Assembly: GCA_028704035.1 (NCBI GenBank)
Contig: JAQVLS010000031.1
Location: forward strand, 1 to 11,858
Length of the DNA: 11,858 nt
Source of the DNA: Desulfotomaculaceae bacterium
GTDB lineage: Bacteria; Bacillota; Desulfotomaculia; Desulfotomaculales; Pelotomaculaceae
Direction: 5' to 3'
Positions within the stretch are counted from its first letter, which is position 1. Each line of letters starts with the position of its first letter. Below the pieces are notes generated by a model. It did no database searches. It saw only the letters and a program-made list of their open reading frames with translations, and was not told the DNA's origin. Below, one piece after another: positions 5,734 to 11,858 of the stretch. The translations under genes and the position numbers were made by a program.

Positions 5734-6525
5734 ATGACAAGTCTCAGGCCAATAGGATTTTTTGATTCAGGCGTTGGTGGTCTTTCAGTAATGAAGGAGG
5801 TGCGCCGCCTGCTGCCGGCAGAGAACCTGGTTTATTTTGCCGACTCGGCGCACTGTCCTTATGGGGCCAGGCCGGTAGAATTTATACGCGGCAGAGCTTA
5901 TGCCATATGTGACTTTCTGATTGGACGCGGGGTTAAACTAATTGTAATAGCCAGTAATACAACGTCGGCCGCAGCTCTTAACGCTGTACGTGAAAAGTAC
6001 AACGTTCCGGTCATCGGGGTCGAGCCCGCTGTTAAACCGGCGGCAGCGGCAACAGTTAACGGCAAGATTGGGGTCATCGCTACCGGGGTTACCCTGGCGG
6101 GAGAAAGGTTTGATTCACTGCTAAAAAGGTTTGGGCAAGGGCTGGAGGTATTTACGCAGCCGTGTCCCGGCCTGGTTGAAATAGTTGAGTCAGGCAGGTG
6201 GGACAACGAGGAAACAGAAAAGCTGGTCGGCGGCTACCTGGATAAACTAGTGGCCAGAGGGGTAGATACGATTATTCTTGGCTGCACTCATTATCCGTTT
6301 CTGAGGCCGGTGATTGAAAAACTGGCCGGCAGCGGGATCAAAGTGATCGACAGCGGAGAGGGGATTGCCAGACAGGTAGCCCGTGTACTGGAAAGTGAAT
6401 GCATGAAAGCGGATGCTGCATCAGCCGGTAGTGAATCCTTTTTCACCAGCGGAGATCCCGAGCTTATAAAACCGGTGCTGCGCCTCCTGTGGGGGAAACC
6501 GGACCCGGAAGCAAAAAAGAAATAA
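5734..6525 (+). CDS. murI: Glutamate racemase with Ser at the first catalytic Cys position
   Basis: Glutamate racemase makes D-glutamate for peptidoglycan from L-glutamate, using two Cys as acid/base pair. The 263 residues match the family: GFFDSGVGGLSV (8-19) with Asp11 and Ser12, YFADSAHCPYGAR (34-46), EPAVKPA (97-103) and LGCTHYPF (182-189) with the second catalytic Cys184 and His186. The motif normally reading ACNT holds the first catalytic Cys, but here it reads ASNTTSAAAL (73-82): codon 74 is AGT at 5953-5955, one base from TGT. Cys-to-Ser at this place is known to cripple racemisation in studied enzymes, so activity is uncertain, though all else is conserved. ATG 5734 gives the normal family length; GGGGTG at 5722-5727 is a weak ribosome binding site. 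A longer in-frame start at 5629 lies in the terminator tail and was rejected. ychF follows at 103 bases. Confidence 0.92.
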   Translation: MTSLRPIGFFDSGVGGLSVMKEVRRLLPAENLVYFADSAHCPYGARPVEFIRGRAYAICDFLIGRGVKLIVIASNTTSAAALNAVREKYNVPVIGVEPAVKPAAAATVNGKIGVIATGVTLAGERFDSLLKRFGQGLEVFTQPCPGLVEIVESGRWDNEETEKLVGGYLDKLVARGVDTIILGCTHYPFLRPVIEKLAGSGIKVIDSGEGIARQVARVLESECMKADAASAGSESFFTSGDPELIKPVLRLLWGKPDPEAKKK

Positions 6526-6628
6526 TGTAACTTTTGACGACAAGAAAAAGAAAATAGAAGTCAATACAATTTAGAAAATTTTGCAAAACCGCTTTTTAGG
6601 TGGTAGACTACTATAATAGGTGATAAAT

Positions 6629-7723
6629 ATGAATCTTAATTGTGGTTTAATCGGTCTGCCGATGGTGGGTAAAACTACTATTTTTAACCTGCTCACCGGC
6701 GCCGACGCTGAAACGTCAAATTTCCTGACCGGAAAGACGGAAACAAACAGCCGGGTTGCTGTCGTGGCAGACCGCAGGATTGATTTCCTGAGCGGCATGT
6801 ACAAGCCGCGCAAGACCATCCACGCCATGATCCAGTTTAGCGATGTGCCTGGGCTGGTGCAGGGTTCAAGCCAGGGGCAGGGTGTGGGAAACCAGTTTTT
6901 GAATTCAATCAGGAATGTGGACATGCTTGCCCATATAGTGCGGGCCTTCACCAATGACGAAGTGCCCCATGCGAGCGATGAGGTGAATCCCCTACGGGAT
7001 ATTGAAACGATCAACATGGAACTCCTCTTAGCCGATATGGATGTAATTGAGAAAAGGATCGAAAGAATTAAAAACGGTAAAAAGATAAAAAAAGAACACA
7101 CCTATGAGCTGGAAGTCCTGGAAAAATGCTTGAATACCCTGGAAAATGAAAAATCAATTGGCCAGCTAGACTTAAACGAAAGCGAAAAATCGGTTTTAAG
7201 AAATTACAGTTTTCTTACTGAAAAGCCTATATTACTGGTTATCAACATGGACGAACAGCAGTTCAAAACAAAATCCTATCCAGATAAAGAACTGGTAGAA
7301 GCTTATGCCGGTGAGCGGGGAATGCCCTGTCTGGAAATCTGCGGAAAAATTGAAATGGAAATCAGCCAGCTGCCCGCTGAGGACAGGGAATTATTTATGG
7401 CCGACCTGGATATCAGCGAGTCCGGTATTGACCGCCTGGCCCGGGCCGCCTACGATTACCTGGGACTTATTTCGTTTCTTACAGTGGGCGCGGACGAGGT
7501 GAAAGCCTGGACTATCCATAGGAACACCGACGCCAGGCAGGCGGCGGGCAAGATCCACTCGGACATTGAGAGGGGCTTCATTAGGGCTGAGGTAGTAAAA
7601 TACCAGGACCTGGAGGGCCTGGGGAGTATGGCTAAAGCGAAAGAAAAAGGGCTGAGCCGGCTGGAAGGCAAGGACTATATTGTTGAAGACGGTGACATAA
7701 TAAATTTCAGGTTCAATGTTTGA
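6629..7723 (+). CDS. ychF: Redox-/translation-associated ATPase YchF (Obg family)
   Basis: YchF is a universally conserved Obg-family P-loop protein that prefers ATP over GTP and associates with ribosomes. The 364 residues hold the P-loop GLPMVGKTT (9-17), the switch element DVPGLVQGSSQGQGVGNQF, and the NMDE motif that replaces the GTP-specific NKxD, a hallmark of YchF. A charged coiled-coil insertion follows (about 130-175), then the C-terminal TGS domain (ISFLTVGADEVKAWTIHR through the IERGFIRAEVVKYQDL segment). Length is typical. The P-loop has Met for the usual Asn and Thr for the usual Ser, both tolerable. ATG 6629 is chosen with AGGTG six bases upstream; an in-frame GTG at 6620 overlaps that site. 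It follows murI without a terminator and may be cotranscribed. Two terminators follow. Confidence 0.95.
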   Translation: MNLNCGLIGLPMVGKTTIFNLLTGADAETSNFLTGKTETNSRVAVVADRRIDFLSGMYKPRKTIHAMIQFSDVPGLVQGSSQGQGVGNQFLNSIRNVDMLAHIVRAFTNDEVPHASDEVNPLRDIETINMELLLADMDVIEKRIERIKNGKKIKKEHTYELEVLEKCLNTLENEKSIGQLDLNESEKSVLRNYSFLTEKPILLVINMDEQQFKTKSYPDKELVEAYAGERGMPCLEICGKIEMEISQLPAEDRELFMADLDISESGIDRLARAAYDYLGLISFLTVGADEVKAWTIHRNTDARQAAGKIHSDIERGFIRAEVVKYQDLEGLGSMAKAKEKGLSRLEGKDYIVEDGDIINFRFNV

Positions 7724-7730
7724 GTCAAGG

Positions 7731-7753
7731 AACCCGCAACTGCGGGTTTTTTT
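7731..7753 (+). terminator. Rho-independent terminator of ychF
   Basis: AACCCGCA and TGCGGGTT form a perfect 8-base-pair stem with a two-base loop as drawn, seven bases after the ychF stop, followed by a T run to 7753. Confidence 0.92.
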
Positions 7754-7793
7754 GTGTGCAAAATTATGCCTTTTTGAAAATTGTGGACAAGTG

Positions 7794-7819
7794 GCCTGCA
7801 GACCGCTGCAGGCTTTTTT
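7794..7819 (+). terminator. Second, tandem rho-independent terminator
   Basis: GCCTGCAG (7794-7801) and CTGCAGGC (7806-7813) form a perfect stem with an ACCG loop and are followed by six T. No gene lies between this and the terminator 40 bases upstream, so it is a back-up terminator or the end of a very short RNA. Confidence 0.88.
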
Positions 7820-7917
7820 AAAGGCGAGGAAATTTCGAAAGTTTAAGTTATATGACGCTAGAGAAAATAATTGGCAATCATAGAACTATTTTGGTTAGTG
7901 TGTCGATATCTGTCTCT

Positions 7918-7946
7918 TTGTGTGTTTATTTCAATTGGTTTATAAT
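7918..7946 (+). promoter_or_regulatory. Probable promoter of the S-layer-anchored glycosidase gene
   Basis: TTGTGT at 7918-7923 and a perfect TATAAT at 7941-7946 are 17 bases apart, a good sigma-A type promoter. The transcript would start near 7953, giving a leader of about 95 bases. That leader contains a strong extra Shine-Dalgarno sequence (GGAGGTGG at 7998-8005) before an in-frame TTG at 8015. The rest of 7820-7917 shows nothing I can name. Confidence 0.65.
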
Positions 7947-8047
7947 TAAGGACATGAATGAAAATATTTCTTTTTTTAATCTGGCGATTTACTAATTGGA
8001 GGTGGTTAATTATCTTGGTTACCCGGTACAATAAAGGAGGAGTTTTT

Positions 8048-10708
8048 TTGCGCAAAAAGTGTTTCGCTGTTGCCCTGTACCTAAATCTTTTACTAGCTGT
8101 AACAGCGGTTTATCTATTAACGCCTTCATGGGCAGGGGCGTACCAGATTATTTCAAAAACCGGCGGTGAAGAGATTATCACCCAGGGGGCTTCTTTGCAA
8201 ACAGTGCGGATGAAAACAGACGGGGGGCCGCTAAACGTTTATATCCTTAAAGCTGATCTGAGCGATCCTTTATTGAAAATTGACACGATTATCGGCAGTG
8301 ACGGCACTCTGAACAAAAACCAGACTGTTACCGAAATGGCCAAACGCACTGGCGCGGTGGCAGCCATAAACGGTGATTTTTTTCAAATGATGGAGAGTGG
8401 ACGTACTATAGGTCTGGCTTACCAGGGCGGTAAGCTGGTAGAGAGCCCCGCCCGCAGGAACGACATGTATGGTTTTGGCCTGACAACGGATAAAACGCCG
8501 TTGATTGAAGTGTTTAATTTCACCGGTAATGTTACCGCCGCTAATGGAAAGAGCTTTTTTCTGGCCGGCATCAATAAACCCAAATACTTGCTGCAATCCA
8601 GCTCGTATTCCGATGTCGACGCCTTAAATCTTTATAACACACTCTGGGGCACGACCAGCAGGGGCAAGTTGCCCGACCTGACCGGGGTAGCGGAAGCAGT
8701 CGTCCAGGACGGTGTGGTACAGCAGGTTTTAATTGATCAGCCTGGTGTGGCCATACCGGCCAATGGTTATATACTGCAAGGACACGGGCAGGCGGCAGAA
8801 TTTATCAAAGACAACCTGCAGCCCGGCTCCAAAGTCAGTTACACATACACAGTGGAGCCCGGTGGCAGCAACATCTTCGCCGCTGTCGGCGGACAAGCTT
8901 TACTGGTGCAGGATGGACAATTGCCCGCTTACTTTACTCAAAACATCAGCGGCAAGCATGCCAGGACAGCCGTGGGAATGTCAAAAGACGGGAACACGCT
9001 CTACCTGGTAGCTGTTGAAAAGTATAATGACTCCAGCGATACAACCGTGAGCGTGGGTATGACCCAGGAAGAGCTGGCCGACTTTTTAATCTCTATTGGT
9101 GTCTGGCGGGCAGTAAACCTTGATGGCGGCGGTTCGACAACTCTGGCGGCGCGCAACCTGGGAGATTTCGACGCCAGCCTGGTTAACTGGCCGCAGGGAA
9201 ATGCGCAAAGGAGGGTACCCGATGCCCTGGGTATTTTCTCACTGGCGCCGCCAGGAACGCTTTCCGGTTTGTCTGTCAGCGGACCTGCTGTGCTGCTGGC
9301 AGGTACAAGCGGCAAATTTGCGGCCAAGGGCTATGACCAGTACCATAACCCTGTGCGAATATCTGCCGGCAGTGTGTCATTTTCCGCGCCGGCCGGCGCC
9401 GGTGAATTCCGGGGAAGTGAATTTGCAGCTGCCGGTGCAAGCGGAGTCGTTACTGTCACCGCAGCCCTGGGCAGTGTGAGCGGTACGACTCCGCTGCGGG
9501 TAATTGGCCCGGATATGATTGACAGGCTGGCGCTCAGTCCCGGTACGCTGGAAATTGAACCGGGAAAATCCACGCAACTATCCTTGCAAGTGAAAACATA
9601 CAGCGGCGAAAAATTTGATATCAACCCGGCGGACGTTATCTGGAGCGTGAACAGCTCAGTTGGAAAAATTGTTGATGGAAAATTTACAGCCGGGCAAAAT
9701 ACTGCTACAGGGCTAATTACTGCCACCTTCCAGGGGTTGACTACCACCGTGCCGGTTACTGTGCAGCCACCCTGGGAAGAAATTTATGTCGATCCCCTGA
9801 AGGAAACCAGTGGATCAATGGACGATTGGGTGGAAGTCCGCTTTCCCGCCGGAACCACAAGCAGTCCGACAGAAATCAGACTGAGCCGTGAGTCCCATTT
9901 CTCTGACGTCCCGGCAGGAATATACGTGCTTGGCGCTGTCAACTTAAAACCGGTCGAAGGGCAGGATGTCGCTCTCAATACTCCCCTGCTTGTTAACTGG
10001 CTGTACAGTGAAGATGTGCTGAGTCACCGCCCGGTAATCATGCTATATGACGACAATGCGGGAAAATGGCTGGAGCAGCCGGCCAGGATTGAGGGAAACG
10101 GGACTACCAGGACTATCTCTGCCAGAGTATGGGGATTTGGCAGGCTGGTGCTGGTTGATGACCAGCGGTCTGCGCCGGTCTTCAAAGACACGGCCGGCCA
10201 TTGGGCCAATTCATCGATCAGCAAACTAGCGGCAAGCGGGGTGCTGGCAGGTTTCCCAGACGGCACTTTCGTACCCGGACAGCCGGTAACCAGGGCGCAA
10301 TTTGCCCATGCGCTGGCGGCTGTGTTACAGTGGCCCATACCGGAAAGCCAGGCTTACTTTAGTGATAATGTCCCCGCATGGGCCCGGGCAGCTGTGGGAA
10401 AAGCAGTTTTCCGGGGGGTTATTACTGGTTATCCAGACGGCACATACAGGCCGGACAACGGTATTACCAGGAGTGAAATGGCCGTGATGATTGACCGGGC
10501 TTTAGCTCTTCCTGCATCAGACAGTAAATTGACCTGCTTGGACCTGAATAAGATACCGGATTTTGCCTTCAGTGCAGTAAGCAGGACAGTTGACGCCGGT
10601 ATTCTTCAGGGTAGCGAAGGATATTTTAATCCCATCCAGGGGGTATCTCGTGCGGAAATGGCGGTTGCGCTGGCCAGGGTTTTAAACTGGTGGGCAGATC
10701 ACTCATAG
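8048..10708 (+). CDS. Secreted phosphodiester glycosidase with Ig-like and three SLH domains
   Basis: The 886-residue protein is exported and held on the cell surface. A signal peptide (MRKK, a hydrophobic core, then SWAGA, cleavage near 31) precedes a phosphodiester glycosidase (NAGPA/DUF2233) domain at about 65-400. Its family segments are AAINGDFF (105-112), HARTAVGMS (304-312), GMTQEEL (337-343) and NLDGGGSTT (357-365). Two Ig-like (Big-type) domains follow at about 405-570, then a beta-rich segment (about 580-705) recalling ZU5-like domains. Three SLH repeats end the protein (711-763, 770-820, 831-880) with TRAQ, TRSE and SRAE motifs that bind pyruvylated cell-wall polymer. The substrate is probably a glycan phosphodiester in or near the wall, but this is inference. 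TTG 8048 has AAGGAGG at 8034-8040, 7 bases upstream, and gives a textbook signal peptide. TTG 8015 behind GGAGGTGG would add 11 residues and is the main alternative. Confidence 0.92.
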   Translation: MRKKCFAVALYLNLLLAVTAVYLLTPSWAGAYQIISKTGGEEIITQGASLQTVRMKTDGGPLNVYILKADLSDPLLKIDTIIGSDGTLNKNQTVTEMAKRTGAVAAINGDFFQMMESGRTIGLAYQGGKLVESPARRNDMYGFGLTTDKTPLIEVFNFTGNVTAANGKSFFLAGINKPKYLLQSSSYSDVDALNLYNTLWGTTSRGKLPDLTGVAEAVVQDGVVQQVLIDQPGVAIPANGYILQGHGQAAEFIKDNLQPGSKVSYTYTVEPGGSNIFAAVGGQALLVQDGQLPAYFTQNISGKHARTAVGMSKDGNTLYLVAVEKYNDSSDTTVSVGMTQEELADFLISIGVWRAVNLDGGGSTTLAARNLGDFDASLVNWPQGNAQRRVPDALGIFSLAPPGTLSGLSVSGPAVLLAGTSGKFAAKGYDQYHNPVRISAGSVSFSAPAGAGEFRGSEFAAAGASGVVTVTAALGSVSGTTPLRVIGPDMIDRLALSPGTLEIEPGKSTQLSLQVKTYSGEKFDINPADVIWSVNSSVGKIVDGKFTAGQNTATGLITATFQGLTTTVPVTVQPPWEEIYVDPLKETSGSMDDWVEVRFPAGTTSSPTEIRLSRESHFSDVPAGIYVLGAVNLKPVEGQDVALNTPLLVNWLYSEDVLSHRPVIMLYDDNAGKWLEQPARIEGNGTTRTISARVWGFGRLVLVDDQRSAPVFKDTAGHWANSSISKLAASGVLAGFPDGTFVPGQPVTRAQFAHALAAVLQWPIPESQAYFSDNVPAWARAAVGKAVFRGVITGYPDGTYRPDNGITRSEMAVMIDRALALPASDSKLTCLDLNKIPDFAFSAVSRTVDAGILQGSEGYFNPIQGVSRAEMAVALARVLNWWADHS

Positions 10709-10798
10709 AATAGCAGAATTAATTTTCAATGCAGCAGGTAAAACCTGTACTTTAGAGAAGTGTCATTATGAAAGAATTTAAAAGAATTAATATTTGTT

Positions 10799-10970
10799 CC
10801 GACAGGAGCCCGCAAGGGAGAATAGGGAATCAGGTGTAAGTCCTGAGCGGTCCCGCCACTGTTACCGGGAGTCCGCCGTGCCAATGCCACTGTGTATAAA
10901 CACACTATAAAAGTGTGTCACGGGAAGGCCGCGCCGGACAATGAACGAAGCCAGGAGACCTGCCTGTTGG
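10799..10970 (+). promoter_or_regulatory. Cobalamin (adenosylcobalamin-type) riboswitch
   Basis: The aptamer is recognised by the B12 box AGCCAGGAGACCTGCC (10949-10964), the core GGGAATCAGGTGTAAGTCC (10825-10843), CCGCCACTGTTACCGGG (10853-10869) and a closing stem P1 in which CCGACAGG (10799-10806) pairs with CCTGTTGG (10963-10970) with one G-U pair. A hairpin CCCGCAAGGG (10810-10819) and a long AT-rich side arm (10889-10920) complete the fold. B12 binding should lower expression of the downstream cobalamin gene. A TAATAT at 10788-10793 would start transcription right at P1, but no good -35 box goes with it. The 90 bases between the SLH gene stop and the aptamer contain only a weak CAGGT/ACCTG hairpin near 10736-10746. 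Confidence 0.95.
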
Positions 10971-11010
10971 ATAGATGCCCGCGGGAAAGGGCGATCCGGA
11001 GGATGATGGA

Positions 11011-11047
11011 AAAATCCACGGCCTAATTAAAGGCTGTGGATTTTTTT
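11011..11047 (+). terminator. Riboswitch-controlled terminator before cobT
   Basis: AAAATCCACGGCCT (11011-11024) pairs with AGGCTGTGGA and following T (11031-11044), with one G-U pair and a six-base loop, and is followed by a T run to 11047. It lies 40 bases after the aptamer and 30 before the cobT start, the usual place for a transcriptional expression platform. The sequence TGGAT at 10968-10972, part of which is the 3' strand of P1, is complementary to ATCCA at 11014-11018 and could form the antiterminator when B12 is absent. Confidence 0.88.
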
Positions 11048-11077
11048 ATCTTACTTTAATATGAGAGGAGAAAGGAC

Positions 11078-11858
11078 ATGTTACTGGTAAAAACGTTAAG
11101 TGAAATTGAGGACCTTGACCGGTCGGCAATGGAAAAGGCGCAGCACAGGCTGGATAGCCTGATTAAGCCCCCGGGGAGCCTAGGTATTTTAGAAGAGATA
11201 GCGGTGCAGCTGGCGGGTATTATGGGCAATCCCAGCCCTCAAATAAGGGGGAAAACAGTAATAATAATGGCGGGTGACCACGGTGTGGTGGAAGAAGGTG
11301 TAAGCATTGCACTACAGGAAGTTACTGCGCAGATGCTGCCGGCTATTATTACGGGAGTGGCCGGGATTGGGGTGCTCGCCAGACATGCCGGCGCCAGGAT
11401 CGTTGTAGTTGATGTCGGTGTTGCGTCGACCGTTGACTTTCCGGGAGTGCTGCGGAAAAAGGTTAAGGCAGGAACCGGCAACATTGCAAAAGGCCCGGCC
11501 ATGTCCAGGGAGGAAGCGGTTAAAGCGCTGGAAGTGGGGATCCAGGTGGCTCTGGAGGAGATCGAACGTGGAGCAAGCCTGCTGGCCACAGGAGACATGG
11601 GCATCGGCAACACCACACCAAGCAGCGCTATTCTAGCCGCCATAGGCGGTTACACGGCTGAAGAGGTTGTCGGGCGGGGGACGCTGGTAAACGATCAGGT
11701 GATGGATCTCAAGGTCAGGGCGATTAAAAGCGCCCTGGCTATAAATAAACCTGATCGCGAGGACGGCATAGACGTGCTGGCAAAGGTAGGCGGCCTAGAA
11801 ATTGCCGGCCTGGCGGGAGTTATACTGGGTGCCGCGGCAAGGCGGACGCCGATATTAA
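11078..11858 (+). CDS. cobT: Nicotinate-nucleotide-dimethylbenzimidazole phosphoribosyltransferase, partial
   Basis: CobT transfers phosphoribose from nicotinate mononucleotide to a lower-ligand base, making the alpha-ribazole phosphate of cobalamin's nucleotide loop. From ATG 11078 (AGGAG at 11066-11070, 7 bases upstream) 260 codons are open to the right edge; the full family length is about 350. Conserved segments visible are LIKPPGSLGILE (28-39), IIMAGDHGV (62-70), QEVTAQML (80-87), DMGIGNTTPSSA, EEVVGRGT and VLAKVGGLEIAGLAG near the end. The catalytic Glu of studied CobT (Glu317 in Salmonella) lies beyond the window. The segment ITGVAGIGVLAR differs a little from the usual GGAAINVLAR but is in the normal place. 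The riboswitch upstream confirms the assignment. Other cobalamin nucleotide-loop genes probably follow. Confidence 0.95.
   Translation, partial: MLLVKTLSEIEDLDRSAMEKAQHRLDSLIKPPGSLGILEEIAVQLAGIMGNPSPQIRGKTVIIMAGDHGVVEEGVSIALQEVTAQMLPAIITGVAGIGVLARHAGARIVVVDVGVASTVDFPGVLRKKVKAGTGNIAKGPAMSREEAVKALEVGIQVALEEIERGASLLATGDMGIGNTTPSSAILAAIGGYTAEEVVGRGTLVNDQVMDLKVRAIKSALAINKPDREDGIDVLAKVGGLEIAGLAGVILGAAARRTPIL

Noticed and set aside
6612-6617. TATAAT before ychF as a promoter
   Set aside because: It abuts the ribosome binding site, so a transcript would start at or inside it, and no -35 box is at proper spacing.
1-11858. CRISPR array, transposase, phage genes, tRNA or rRNA
   Set aside because: No regularly spaced repeats, no transposase or phage-like frames, and no tRNA or rRNA sequence was seen on either strand.

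Overview
The window looks like a piece of chromosome from an anaerobic, endospore-forming Firmicute, most like the Peptococcaceae (Pelotomaculum/Desulfotomaculum type). The evidence is a DNA-protecting spore protein (SASP), a rubrerythrin and a hemerythrin-like protein, an S-layer-anchored surface enzyme, strong AGGAGG-type ribosome binding sites, frequent TTG starts, and AT-rich spacers between more GC-rich genes. The taxonomic placement is inference; no rRNA or marker gene is present.

Layout, left to right. (1) 1-358, minus: the N-terminal part of an MFS transporter, cut by the window edge. (2) 359-895: a long AT-rich spacer without a gene. (3) 896-1156: an alpha/beta-type SASP with its own strong terminator. 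(4) 1303-2975, plus: a Nudix hydrolase, a hemerythrin-like HHE protein and a rubrerythrin; the last two probably form a small oxygen/iron stress pair. A perfect inverted repeat at 2976-3005 separates them from a convergent pair. (5) 3014-4128, minus: a class II aldolase followed by an unrecognised 181-residue protein in one operon. (6) 4317-5405, plus: a Gfo/Idh/MocA-type NAD(P)-dependent oxidoreductase, divergent from the aldolase across a spacer with inverted repeats. (7) 5406-5733: a structured non-coding stretch ending in a terminator. (8) 5734-7723: glutamate racemase (murI) and the YchF translation-associated ATPase, closed by two tandem terminators. (9) 8048-10708: a secreted 886-residue protein with a phosphodiester glycosidase domain, Ig-like domains and three S-layer homology repeats. 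(10) 10799-11858: a cobalamin riboswitch with a transcription terminator controlling cobT, which runs off the right edge and probably opens a cobalamin assembly operon.

Most genes are ordinary housekeeping or stress genes and I do not see a clear undescribed defence or mobile system. The points most worth a second look are: glutamate racemase carries Ser instead of the first catalytic Cys; the aldolase is coupled to a protein of unknown family; the non-coding stretch at 5406-5628 ends in a good terminator without an obvious gene; and the riboswitch has a readable expression platform. Four of the eleven genes have TTG as the best-supported start codon, each with a strong ribosome binding site.
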